The notes under the pieces were generated by a model that was given only the letters and a program-made list of their open reading frames with translations, was not told the origin of the DNA and ran no database searches. A DNA stretch of 36,196 bases from Bacillota bacterium (GTDB lineage Bacteria; Bacillota; Clostridia; Peptostreptococcales; Acidaminobacteraceae), in NCBI GenBank assembly GCA_025210655.1, contig JAOARG010000025.1:1-36196 (forward strand). The letters are read 5' to 3'. The translations under genes were made by a program, and so were the position numbers. Positions within the stretch are counted from its first letter, which is position 1. Every line of letters begins with the position of its first letter. Below, in pieces: positions 14,366-23,351 of this stretch.

Positions 14366-16606
14366 ATGAAAAAGCTAGGGTCGAGTATACTTCTATTCCT
14401 TGTTATTGTTCTTGGAGTAGGTCTTGGGTTTGGACAAGATGTAACAATGGATCTGAAAATGGGTGTAGATGGTATTTTTAAGAATAATTCATTCACAGAT
14501 ATGAAAATATCGGTGAAAAATTCATCTGCTGATATTAGTGGTAAAATCAAGGTAGGATTCAATGATTACAGTGAACAAACGAGATTTAAAATATTTTATA
14601 GTACAGATGTAGAACTTCCTTCTGCTTCTGAAAAAGAAATCATTGTTACTGTACCAGTTGATTTTGAAAGTTTTATGAGCACATTTAAGAAAGCTACTAT
14701 TATTATTGAAGATGATAATGGTAAGGAGCTTAATAGGATAGTAAAGAAAGTAAATGGATTTAAGGAAGCAAATGAAACTTTGGTGGGAATATTTACTGAT
14801 CAGAAAGAGGCTGTTAATAGGTTTTCTATTGTAAATAGTAATGGGAGAAGTAGAACTCTGTCTTTTGCAGATTTCACAAGTGAAATGCCGGAGTCCCTAT
14901 TAACTTTTAGTAGTTTTGAAGGTGTTTTTATTTCAAATTATAATACTTCACTATTTACTGAGAAAGAAGTAAAGGATATAGATACTTATGTAAATAATGG
15001 TGGAACATTAGTAGTATTTTTGGATCAGGATTATCCGAGGACATTATCTGGTTTAAGTACAATTATTGATATTAATCCCCAGGATATTAATGGAGAAAAT
15101 ATTTATAAAGTAAATGATAGTTCATTTATTTATAGTAAAGGAATTTACTCAAAGAAGCATGGTAATGGGAAAATAGTCTTGGTTGAGAAAGCTTTAGATT
15201 CTTTCAAGACACAAGGTGAAAAAAATGAATTAATAGGGAAGATATTTGAGGAGCATAATGACTTCCAAAATAGAAATATATATGAAAGATTAAGATATAG
15301 ATTAAGGGAGGCAATTACATCTATACCGATGAAAAGTTTTCCGAAGACATCTACAATTTTTATGGTACTAATAGGATTTTCTTTATCCGTTGGTTTTGTT
15401 AATTACTTTGTCCTTAAAAAACTGGATAAAAGGGACTTTGGATGGATTACAATATTAGTCATTATATTAATTTTTTCATCTGCCATAAGTATGTGGGCAG
15501 GTGGGAATAAATTTAGAAAAGCTGTAGTAAATAATGTTAACTTTATTGCCCTTGAAGATGGTGTTATAAGAGATTGGAAAGGTTATATGGGGGTAGTGAA
15601 TAATACTGCTAAGCATTTAAAAGTAAAAGCCAACAGTAATTTTTATCCTACAAATGAAATTAAGAACATAGAATATGATTCACCACAGGATGAGTATGAA
15701 GTTGAGTTAGGATTTGAGCCAGATGGAAATTATATTGATTACAATTTCACTCATATCTGGGATCAAAAAATAATCGGATATCATATAAAAGGCAAAAATG
15801 AAATGGGTATATTCGGGGAACTTGTTTATACAGATTCGGGTGTTAGCTTAAGAATTGTAAATAATACTGATGAAGATTACGAACACGTTGTCTTTGAGAA
15901 GAATGGACAATATGCTTATTTAGCTAGTATAGAAAAAAATAGTAATAGAGAGTTTAAGCTTAATACTTTAACTTATGATGACAGATATAATGTCTATGAT
16001 AGAAATGTGACAGAGGATAGCGGAGAAATGTTTAATAATAGAATTTGTAGTGAACTTCTTAGATCATATGAAAGTATAAGGTCAGGGGATGGAAATACAA
16101 GTAGGATTATTGGATTTACAAGGGAAAGTTTTGTTGGTGATGTTGAAGTAAATGGTGATACAGATCTTACTAGAACAAATAGAAATATTGTAGTTTCAAA
16201 TCTAAAGTATGTACTTCCAAAGAAAGGTGACGTTGTAATTCCATCATCAATGAATCCGGTTGAAGTAGTAAGCTTTGGTAAAAATATAGAACTTGATCCT
16301 TATGATGGAGCTCTTTATCTTAATGGAGAAGAAGGGGAAGTAATATTTAGACTTATTGTCAGGGATGATGTAGAGCCAGAAAAAATAGAAATAGATATGG
16401 TAGATTATAATAATTTGAAATATAGTATTTATGACCTTGAAAAAGACTCTTATGTTGGTGTTGGAAATCATGCTTCATTGTCTGGAGAGGATTTTAAAAA
16501 ATACTTAGATGGTGGAAGTATAATGATTAAGTGTACATTAAAAGACGATGTAGGATTTGAAAGGGAAGACTACCCTAGCTTTGTTCTGAAAGGGAGTGTT
16601 AAATAA
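14366..16606 (+). CDS. Large secreted/membrane protein of the MoxR-ABC operon
   Basis: This 746-residue protein has an N-terminal signal peptide (LLFLVIVLGVGLGFG). An extracytoplasmic region of about 300 residues contains a segment with a GTLVVFLDQD strand. Two transmembrane helices follow at about 329-351 and 359-376, joined by a short basic loop (KKLDKRD). A second extracytoplasmic region of about 370 residues, probably rich in beta strands, completes it. No catalytic motif was recognised. The next gene starts within its stop codon (TAATG), so it is translated together with the ABC ATPase. It may be the extracellular partner of the ABC module. AGGTGG precedes the ATG. Function unknown. Confidence 0.85.
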   Translation: MKKLGSSILLFLVIVLGVGLGFGQDVTMDLKMGVDGIFKNNSFTDMKISVKNSSADISGKIKVGFNDYSEQTRFKIFYSTDVELPSASEKEIIVTVPVDFESFMSTFKKATIIIEDDNGKELNRIVKKVNGFKEANETLVGIFTDQKEAVNRFSIVNSNGRSRTLSFADFTSEMPESLLTFSSFEGVFISNYNTSLFTEKEVKDIDTYVNNGGTLVVFLDQDYPRTLSGLSTIIDINPQDINGENIYKVNDSSFIYSKGIYSKKHGNGKIVLVEKALDSFKTQGEKNELIGKIFEEHNDFQNRNIYERLRYRLREAITSIPMKSFPKTSTIFMVLIGFSLSVGFVNYFVLKKLDKRDFGWITILVIILIFSSAISMWAGGNKFRKAVVNNVNFIALEDGVIRDWKGYMGVVNNTAKHLKVKANSNFYPTNEIKNIEYDSPQDEYEVELGFEPDGNYIDYNFTHIWDQKIIGYHIKGKNEMGIFGELVYTDSGVSLRIVNNTDEDYEHVVFEKNGQYAYLASIEKNSNREFKLNTLTYDDRYNVYDRNVTEDSGEMFNNRICSELLRSYESIRSGDGNTSRIIGFTRESFVGDVEVNGDTDLTRTNRNIVVSNLKYVLPKKGDVVIPSSMNPVEVVSFGKNIELDPYDGALYLNGEEGEVIFRLIVRDDVEPEKIEIDMVDYNNLKYSIYDLEKDSYVGVGNHASLSGEDFKKYLDGGSIMIKCTLKDDVGFEREDYPSFVLKGSVK

Positions 16607-17538
16607 TGATCGTAGTAGATAAGCTAAATAAAATGTATGGAAACTTCCAAGCTGTAGATGACCTTTCATTTAGAATAGATAAGGGAGATATTTTCGGTTT
16701 TGTTGGTCATAATGGGGCCGGTAAAACAACTACTATGAAAATAATAAGTACCCTTATGAAACCTACATCAGGTAGTGTCCTTGTAGATGGTGTAGATATA
16801 TCGAAAAGTTATAGGGACATTAGAAAATCAATTGGATATATGCCAGATTTTTTTGGAGTATATGATGATTTGAGAGTTGAAGAATATATGGATTTTTACG
16901 GAAGTGTAAATGGATTATCAAAAAATGAAATTATCACTTCTAGCAATGATTTATTGGAACTTGTTGATCTAGTAGATAAGAAAAGAGCATATGTAAATGA
17001 TCTTTCAAGGGGAATGAAACAAAGGCTTTGTTTAGCAAGGAGTCTTATCCATGATCCAAAGGTTTTACTTCTTGATGAGCCGGCATCTGGTCTTGATCCA
17101 AGGGCAAGAATACAGATGAAAGGAATTCTTAAGGAGCTACGAAATATGGGTAAAACCATAATTATTAGCTCTCATATACTTACAGAACTTTCAGAAGTGT
17201 GTAATAGTGTAGGGATTATTGATGGGGGCAAGATGGTTGCCTTTGGTAAAATGCAGGATGTAATAAACGATATAAATGGATTCTCTAAAATGAGGCTTGA
17301 AGTAATAGGTAGTCCTGATAAAGGTGTGAATCTGATACGTGAACATGATTCCGTAAAGGATATATCCATTATAGATAATGTAGTTGAGTTTTCAATTAAT
17401 GGTGATGAGTTAGAAATAAGTAATATATTAAAAAGACTTGTAAAGAATGAGATAGAAGTCCTAACTTATTCTAAGATAGAAGGAAATTTAGAGGACGTTT
17501 ATATGAAAATCACTAAGGAGGTGGGGGAGGATGATTAA
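16606..17538 (+). CDS. ABC transporter ATP-binding protein
   Basis: This 310-residue protein has Walker A GHNGAGKTTT (about 33-42), the signature LSRGMKQRL (an LSGGQ variant), Walker B VLLLDEPASGLDP and a switch His in SSHILTE. A C-terminal extension of about 90 residues is typical of ABC-2 type exporters. It hydrolyses ATP to drive the permease encoded by the next gene, whose start overlaps its last 8 bases. The substrate is unknown. No extracytoplasmic binding protein of importer type is present, so export or a mechanical role at the membrane is more likely. Confidence 0.93.
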   Translation: MIVVDKLNKMYGNFQAVDDLSFRIDKGDIFGFVGHNGAGKTTTMKIISTLMKPTSGSVLVDGVDISKSYRDIRKSIGYMPDFFGVYDDLRVEEYMDFYGSVNGLSKNEIITSSNDLLELVDLVDKKRAYVNDLSRGMKQRLCLARSLIHDPKVLLLDEPASGLDPRARIQMKGILKELRNMGKTIIISSHILTELSEVCNSVGIIDGGKMVAFGKMQDVINDINGFSKMRLEVIGSPDKGVNLIREHDSVKDISIIDNVVEFSINGDELEISNILKRLVKNEIEVLTYSKIEGNLEDVYMKITKEVGEDD

Positions 17539-18379
17539 TCCAGTACTAAAAAAAGAGTTGAAGCAAAAGATGAGAACTTGGAAAACCCCATTTCTAATAA
17601 GCTTCTATTGTCTAGTGTTAATGGGTTTTTTAGGGATAATGTTTTTAAGTATTATGGAAGGCATTAGATATAATTCAGGTATAAACCCTCAAATAATTAT
17701 GACAATGTTTATAGGTATGGTTATTTTTCAATTCGGAGTAATTATGTTTATAATTCCAGCTACAACAGCTGGATCCATAACCAGTGAAAAGCAAAGAAGG
17801 ACATTTGATCTTCTTTTATGTACGAAAATGAGGCCTATATCAATAATACTTGGTAAGTTATCGGCTTCCTTAATAACGGTAATTATGTTGATATTTATAT
17901 CTATGCCATTTTTCTCGGTAATATCAATGTTTGGTTCCATATCTATTTGGAATTTGCTGATACTTTTTGCATATTTGGTTTTTGTAGCAATATTCATTGG
18001 GACCTTAGGCATACTAAACTCTACTATATTTAAAAAGACCCTAACATCATTAATAGTAACTTATTTACAAGTGATAGCCATTGTGTTCGGTACCTTTATT
18101 CTTGCGGGTGTAGGTAAAATAATTGAGAGTGTATATGATACTGATATATTTTATATATGGTTCAGTAAACTCCTATATATAAATCCATTCATAGGTTTAA
18201 ATGCTCTACAAATGAAGTTTATGGGGCAAAATACTGATGTTAATAAAATGCTATTAGATTATGCAAGTAAGAATCCCTTATATCCATTTTGGATTAATAT
18301 TGGAATTTTAGTAGCCTTAATCGCTTTAATGATGTTCTTTGCGGTGAGAAAAATTGATCCTATAAGAAGTAAAAAATAA
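17531..18379 (+). CDS. ABC-2 type transporter permease
   Basis: This 282-residue integral membrane protein has six predicted helices, the first after an amphipathic N-terminus (NPVLKKELKQKMRTWK). The pattern is characteristic of ABC-2 permeases (NatB/YhaP/GldF-like), including the cytoplasmic TSEKQRRTFDLLLCTKMRP coupling segment. It overlaps the ATPase gene by 8 bases. It probably forms a dimer that works with that ATPase. Confidence 0.88.
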   Translation: MINPVLKKELKQKMRTWKTPFLISFYCLVLMGFLGIMFLSIMEGIRYNSGINPQIIMTMFIGMVIFQFGVIMFIIPATTAGSITSEKQRRTFDLLLCTKMRPISIILGKLSASLITVIMLIFISMPFFSVISMFGSISIWNLLILFAYLVFVAIFIGTLGILNSTIFKKTLTSLIVTYLQVIAIVFGTFILAGVGKIIESVYDTDIFYIWFSKLLYINPFIGLNALQMKFMGQNTDVNKMLLDYASKNPLYPFWINIGILVALIALMMFFAVRKIDPIRSKK

Positions 18380-18392
18380 TAGGTGTGATAAT

Positions 18393-19424
18393 GTGAATGA
18401 AATTAATAAGATAATAAAAAGCTTTAAGAGAAAACTAAATATAAACATTTATATCAATATATTAGTTGATTTTGGAATGATGTATTTTATATTAGCTACT
18501 GCCATTTTGGCAGTAGCTAACTTGTACTATCTAGAATATCTAAATGAAAGTCTACTACTTATAGGCCTTATTTTTATAGCTGCATGTGTTTGCTGGGGAT
18601 ATAAAAATAGAAAGGATGATAAATTTAGTGCAATTTATTTAGATGAGGAGGGTTTTGATTCTAGGTTTATTACTATTCTTCAGATGGAGGATAGTGAAAT
18701 AAGGAAATATATAGTTGAGGAAAGTAAAACAATATATGAAAAAATAAAGCCCAAATATAAATATAAAATTAATAAGAAATGGCCATTATTTTTAATATTA
18801 ATAGTTTTATTTACGTCTTATTATTATATTTCACTAGATAATAGAAGTGTTTTAAAAGAAAAGTTTCAGTCAGATAATCCTATAAAAAAAGAGATTGAAG
18901 ATTTAAAGGACAATCTTGAGGATTATACAAAGGACATGGGAATTGATAAAAAGGAAAAACAGTATCTAAAAAAAGAAGTGAAGAAAATAAAGGAAGAGTT
19001 GAAGAAGAGTAATTATAAAATGATTGAAAAATCTGCTGAAATTCTTTCTAAAAAAATCAAACATGTAAAGAATGAAAAGTCAAAAGATTTAAAGAAGAAG
19101 ATTATGGACGCCCTTAATATTGCTAATAATATGGATAATATCAATAAGAAAATGTTAGAGGATGCTCTTAAAAATATAGATATGGAAGAACTAATGGAGC
19201 AGATGGAAGAAATAATGAAGAATATAGACTCTGATGAATTAAATAAGATGGCAGAGGATATAAAGAATAGTATGTCTCAGAGTGATATTGATAGCCTAAT
19301 GAAATCATTAGAGGACTTAAATGGAATATCACCGGGAAGCTATAATAGTCTTACTAGTAATTTAGAAAACTTAAAAAACATGGCATCATCTAAATCAGCT
19401 GATTATAAACCAGGGGGGACATGA
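18393..19424 (+). CDS. Coiled-coil membrane protein, N-terminal part before an in-frame TGA
   Basis: This 343-residue segment starts with GTG, with AGGTG 7 bases upstream. Two transmembrane helices at about 24-44 and 50-66 and a third at about 129-148 precede a long charged coiled coil (about 160-310, many Glu, Lys and Met). It then enters a Gly/Ser/Asn-rich tail ending at TGA (19422-19424). The same frame stays open beyond the TGA with the same composition (NGKTASGGS, then many Ser, Asn and Gly) to 19829. The architecture recalls DUF4175-like proteins of MoxR/VWA clusters. The parent gene is probably 18393-19829, about 478 codons. The TGA could be a nonsense mutation, a sequencing error, readthrough or, less likely, selenocysteine. 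Confidence 0.8.
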   Translation: MNEINKIIKSFKRKLNINIYINILVDFGMMYFILATAILAVANLYYLEYLNESLLLIGLIFIAACVCWGYKNRKDDKFSAIYLDEEGFDSRFITILQMEDSEIRKYIVEESKTIYEKIKPKYKYKINKKWPLFLILIVLFTSYYYISLDNRSVLKEKFQSDNPIKKEIEDLKDNLEDYTKDMGIDKKEKQYLKKEVKKIKEELKKSNYKMIEKSAEILSKKIKHVKNEKSKDLKKKIMDALNIANNMDNINKKMLEDALKNIDMEELMEQMEEIMKNIDSDELNKMAEDIKNSMSQSDIDSLMKSLEDLNGISPGSYNSLTSNLENLKNMASSKSADYKPGGT

Positions 19425-19829
19425 AATGGAAAAACTGCTTCAGGTGGAAGCATAAATATGTCCTCTAATAATCAAGGGGATAAAGCTGCTAATCAGGCAA
19501 GTTCTTCTAATTCAAATGGAAATGCTTCTGGAGTAGGAAATGGAAAAGCTGGATCAGGCTATTCAAACTCTGGAAGTTCTTCTCCAAAAGAAGGTTTTAT
19601 GGAAGAAGTCCAAAGTGGTGACAGTTTAGATATGAGAGAAATTACCGGAAAGGGTGAGAAGAATCTTACCTTTACTATACTTAATAAGGTTCTTAATGAA
19701 GAAATTCAGGATTATAAGAGTGTAATTGAAAGTATTAGCAGTGCTGAAATTGAGAAAATCGAAAGGGAAAAAATCCCGGAAGAATATAAGGAACATATTA
19801 AGGACTATTTCAATAGGATAAAGGAGTAG
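19425..19829 (+). CDS. Continuation of the coiled-coil protein after the in-frame TGA
   Basis: This stretch continues the frame of the preceding segment without any indel, so it reads as the C-terminal part of one split gene. A Ser/Asn/Gly-rich linker of about 60 residues is followed by a conserved-looking domain: MEEVQSGDSLDMREITGKGEKN, then a charged helix ending in YKEHIKDYFNRIKE. If translated separately, ATG 19458 is possible. Its only ribosome binding site is a weak AGGTGG 10 bases upstream, so independent expression is uncertain. The downstream moxR start has its ribosome binding site inside this gene's end. Confidence 0.7.
   Translation, partial: NGKTASGGSINMSSNNQGDKAANQASSSNSNGNASGVGNGKAGSGYSNSGSSSPKEGFMEEVQSGDSLDMREITGKGEKNLTFTILNKVLNEEIQDYKSVIESISSAEIEKIEREKIPEEYKEHIKDYFNRIKE
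19436..19452 (+). other. Small hairpin after the in-frame TGA, SECIS-like in geometry
   Basis: TGCTTC (19436-19441) pairs with GAAGCA (19447-19452) around the loop AGGTG. The loop begins 17 bases after the TGA. This falls within the loose bacterial SECIS model (short stem, a G in the first two loop bases, loop about 16-37 nt from the UGA). A 6-bp stem in repetitive Gly/Ser coding DNA may well be chance. Confidence 0.25.
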
Positions 19830-19835
19830 GGAATA

Positions 19836-20810
19836 ATGATAGAGAAGATGAATAGATATGTTGATATATATGGTGATATAAAATCAGAAATTGCAAATAA
19901 AATTATTGGTAATGATGATATAGTTGAAAAACTTCTTATAGCAGTTTTTGTTGGTGGGAATGTACTATTAGAAGGTGCTCCAGGTCTAGGAAAAACTGAA
20001 TTAGTTAAATCAATAAGCCAAGTACTTGATTTGGATTTTAAAAGAATACAGTTTACTCCAGATTTAATGCCGAGTGATATTATTGGTTCAAAAATAGCCA
20101 ATTATGATAAAGATGGAAGACTATATTTTGAATTTCAAAAGGGGCCTGTATTTACGAATATCCTCCTTGCAGATGAGATAAACAGGGCTACTCCAAAAAC
20201 TCAATCAGCCTTATTACAAGCCATGCAGGAAAAACAGGTAAGTACAGATGGAACTACAATGAATCTGCAAAGACCTTACTTTGTTTTGGCAACACAAAAC
20301 CCTATTGAAATGGAAGGTACATATCCACTACCTGAAGCTCAACTAGATAGATTTATTTTTAAGCTTAAAATGAAATCACCAAACAACAGGAGTTTAATGG
20401 ATATAGTTAAATCAACTATGTATAGTAAAAGTCCTGAGCTAAATAAACTTATAGAAGCTTCAGAAATTAATGAGGTAAATGAATTGTTAGATCATATAGC
20501 TATTTCTGATGCAGTACTTGAGTATGCAATAAGAATAGTGAATGGAACTAATCCAGAGCATACTGATATAGATTTAGTAGAAAAATATGTAATGTATGGT
20601 TCCAGTCCAAGGGGGGCTCAAGGACTTATAGCATCAGCTAAGGCGCTGGCCTTATTTAGGGGAAGGAAGAATGTTTCTTTTGAAGATATAAAGTATTTAG
20701 CTAAGGATGTCCTTAATCATAGGGTGATTTTAAACTTTAATGCAATGAGAGATGAAGTAGGCCCAGAAGAAATTATTGATGCTATTGTTGATAGAACAGC
20801 AATGGAATAG
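19836..20810 (+). CDS. MoxR-type AAA+ ATPase
   Basis: This 324-residue protein has Walker A GAPGLGKTE, Walker B LLADEINR followed by the MoxR signature ATPKTQSALLQAMQE, a sensor ATQNP, and a C-terminal lid domain. MoxR ATPases act as chaperones that remodel or activate partner proteins containing VWA domains. It is followed directly by a DUF58 protein and two VWA/BatA proteins, the standard MoxR partner set. AAGGAG lies 9 bases before the ATG, inside the end of the previous gene. Confidence 0.93.
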   Translation: MIEKMNRYVDIYGDIKSEIANKIIGNDDIVEKLLIAVFVGGNVLLEGAPGLGKTELVKSISQVLDLDFKRIQFTPDLMPSDIIGSKIANYDKDGRLYFEFQKGPVFTNILLADEINRATPKTQSALLQAMQEKQVSTDGTTMNLQRPYFVLATQNPIEMEGTYPLPEAQLDRFIFKLKMKSPNNRSLMDIVKSTMYSKSPELNKLIEASEINEVNELLDHIAISDAVLEYAIRIVNGTNPEHTDIDLVEKYVMYGSSPRGAQGLIASAKALALFRGRKNVSFEDIKYLAKDVLNHRVILNFNAMRDEVGPEEIIDAIVDRTAME

Positions 20811-20821
20811 GTAGTGATTAT

Positions 20822-21685
20822 ATGGAGTTTTATTATAATAAGGAAATGCTAAATAATATATTGAGATTAAGATTTAATAATGAAGGAGTTCACGTATCCA
20901 ATAATTATGGTAGATGGAAACATCGTAAATCTGGTTCGTCCATGGAGTTTCAAGATTATAGAAATTATGAAAAAGGGGATGAACTTAGGAAGGTTGACTG
21001 GAGTTATTATGGTAGATCTAGAGAGCTTATGGTTAAAACCTATAATGATGAAAGAAAAAAGACGGTAAATATTTTTTTAGATAATACTAAATCTATGGAT
21101 TATGGTAAAAGTAATAAGTATAAAAGAGCACTTGAAATAGCTTTTTATATTATATCTATAATTGTTAAGGGCTATGATGATGTAAGACTTTATTATCTTG
21201 ATGGTATAAAAGCTTCTTATTGTGATTTTTCTAAAAACAGTCATCCTGATAATATATATGATACTCTTTCCAAGATTCAACTATCTCAAAGTGAAGATTA
21301 TTTTACAAACTTAATGAGTATCCCTGTAAGAAGGGGAAATTCACTAGTTATATCTGATTTTTATAGTGATAAAGTTGATGAGTTTTTGGAGCATATATCT
21401 GTTGGAGTTAGATGCGGTTCTTGTTTGAATATACTTACAGGGGAAGAAATAAATCCAGACTACAGAGGCTTGTCAAGACTTATAGATTCAGAAAGTAACT
21501 CAAAGAGAGAAATAAATATTGATGCACATGTTGTGAAAAAATATAAGGAAATTGTGGATAATCATTTGGAAAGTATAGTTCAATCCACAGACAAGTGGGG
21601 ATTTAGCTATTCTATACTTGATCCAAGGAAAGATTTAGAAACAATATTTTTTCACGATATGGTTAATCTAGGATTATTGAGGTGA
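20822..21685 (+). CDS. DUF58 domain protein (MoxR-associated, VWA-like)
   Basis: This 287-residue soluble protein contains the DUF58 core. It has YEKGDELRKVDWSYYGRSRE at about 50-69, then a VWA-like strand NIFLDNTKSMDYG with a DxTxS MIDAS-type pattern. DUF58 proteins nearly always lie beside moxR and are thought to be bound by the ATPase, but no enzymatic activity is established. It lies 11 bases after moxR and is followed 4 bases later by the BatA-like gene, so all are co-translated from one mRNA. Confidence 0.88.
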   Translation: MEFYYNKEMLNNILRLRFNNEGVHVSNNYGRWKHRKSGSSMEFQDYRNYEKGDELRKVDWSYYGRSRELMVKTYNDERKKTVNIFLDNTKSMDYGKSNKYKRALEIAFYIISIIVKGYDDVRLYYLDGIKASYCDFSKNSHPDNIYDTLSKIQLSQSEDYFTNLMSIPVRRGNSLVISDFYSDKVDEFLEHISVGVRCGSCLNILTGEEINPDYRGLSRLIDSESNSKREINIDAHVVKKYKEIVDNHLESIVQSTDKWGFSYSILDPRKDLETIFFHDMVNLGLLR

Positions 21686-21689
21686 TATT

Positions 21690-23351
21690 GTGCAGTTTTT
21701 AAATCCAGTGATGCTTTTTTCCCTATTGTTTTTAGGCCCATTAATAGCAATATATATGTTAAGGAATAAGTATAAGAATATAGATGTTCCTAGTAACTAT
21801 ATATGGGATAAACTAATGGAAAAAAGCAGTGATATAAAGAAAATACAAAAATTTAGGAAGAGTCTTTTGTTTTTTATTCAAAGTATGGTAATAATACTTG
21901 CTGCACTTGCAATGTCAAAATTATTTCTAAATGGAGGTCTTTCTCTTAATAAACCTGTACTTGTAATTGTTGATAATTCCATAAGTGTCTCTTCAAATCA
22001 AGAGAAATTTGAGGATTCTTTGAATTATGTTCAGGACTATCTTGAAGAAAATCATGTGAAAAGTTATGAACTGGCATCTTTCAGTTCAAGTGTAAAGCTA
22101 CTAGAAGGAGTAGATCTTTTAAATATTGAAGCTTCAAATGATAAAAATGACTATGAGGCCTTGGAGTTATTTGTTGAAAATCAAAAAATGAATAGGGACC
22201 TTCAGATAATGCTATTTACTGATTCTTCCCTTTATGGAATAGATGGTGTAAGTATAAAGAAGTATCCTTCAAGCTCTAGAAATGTTGCTATATCAGGTTA
22301 TTCTATTGAAAATGGAGAATTAATAGTTCAGGTATCCAATTACGGTATGGAAGATTTAAGTGATATAGAAATGAACTTGTTCAAGGATATGGATATAGTC
22401 AACTATAGTTCTATGGACATTGATTCAGGGGAAACTAGGGGCTATGTATTTTCTATTGATGAATTCACTAGAGGGGATAAAATAAGGCTAGTTCTAAACA
22501 TCGAGGATGATGTTTACTTTGACAATGAAATAGTATTGTTCACAAAAGCTAAAGAGTTGAAGGTACTTATTGTAGACTATGAAAATCCTTTTTTGACTAG
22601 TGCTCTTGAAAGTATAGGTTGTAAGGTTTACTCAACGGATAAATATTCTTCAAGTCATACTAATGTGGATTATATTATTTTCCATGGTAGGGCAGAAGAA
22701 AATGTTATGAGTAATTATATTGTTATAGATTATGATGAAAAAGCTAGTGGAAATATAGTCACTAGTGATATTTTTAAATATAGGATAGAGTCTGACATGA
22801 TGAAATATGAAGGGGAATGTGTTATTTTTAATGGACATCTCTTTGATAAAAAAAATCCTATCATATCTAAAGATAATAAGTCAGCTGCATTTTATGAAAT
22901 TGAAGGAAACTACAAAAGGATATATTTTGGCTTTGACCTTGATGAGACGGATCTTATTATAAAACCTGGATTCGTAATACTTTTAGATGATCTCTTAAAT
23001 GGAGATAATCTAGGGAGTAGATACAGAAATTACTTGGCTGAAGATATTAAGGATATGAAATTTACTGGGGAAAGGATTTTTAATTACGAAACAGAAGTAG
23101 AGCAGACTTCTAGGGCCTTTGCAGAAGGATTATATAAGGTGATTAAGCAATCCTCGGATGAAAGATATATTTCTGTAAATGAGATTGATGAAGCTGAATC
23201 TGATATTTTTACTAAGAAAGAAGTTTTTATGGGAAAAGATAATAAGTCAACAGATATTGATAGGATGGATTTAAGTAATGTATTTATTCTCTTAATGCTA
23301 TTGATAATAATGATTGAATGGTGGTTGTACTACAATGAATGTAAAATTTGA
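21690..23351 (+). CDS. BatA-domain membrane protein with VWA-like domain
   Basis: This 553-residue protein starts with GTG after AGGTGA. The N-terminus is a BatA (aerotolerance regulator N-terminal) module with a transmembrane segment (FLNPVMLFSLLFLGPLIAIY) and a second helix at about 55-77. A VWA-like domain follows, with VIVDNSISVSS at about 90-100 (DxSxS metal site) and LFTDSS further on. It ends with a transmembrane helix near residues 528-548. The protein thus probably displays its central 450 residues outside the membrane. It pairs with the larger VWA protein encoded next, which overlaps it by 17 bases. Confidence 0.84.
   Translation: MQFLNPVMLFSLLFLGPLIAIYMLRNKYKNIDVPSNYIWDKLMEKSSDIKKIQKFRKSLLFFIQSMVIILAALAMSKLFLNGGLSLNKPVLVIVDNSISVSSNQEKFEDSLNYVQDYLEENHVKSYELASFSSSVKLLEGVDLLNIEASNDKNDYEALELFVENQKMNRDLQIMLFTDSSLYGIDGVSIKKYPSSSRNVAISGYSIENGELIVQVSNYGMEDLSDIEMNLFKDMDIVNYSSMDIDSGETRGYVFSIDEFTRGDKIRLVLNIEDDVYFDNEIVLFTKAKELKVLIVDYENPFLTSALESIGCKVYSTDKYSSSHTNVDYIIFHGRAEENVMSNYIVIDYDEKASGNIVTSDIFKYRIESDMMKYEGECVIFNGHLFDKKNPIISKDNKSAAFYEIEGNYKRIYFGFDLDETDLIIKPGFVILLDDLLNGDNLGSRYRNYLAEDIKDMKFTGERIFNYETEVEQTSRAFAEGLYKVIKQSSDERYISVNEIDEAESDIFTKKEVFMGKDNKSTDIDRMDLSNVFILLMLLIIMIEWWLYYNECKI

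Noticed and set aside
19413..19424. Frameshift at the run of six G residues before the TGA
   Set aside because: The frames before and after are identical, so an indel in the run would break the continuity. The fault, if any, is the stop codon itself.
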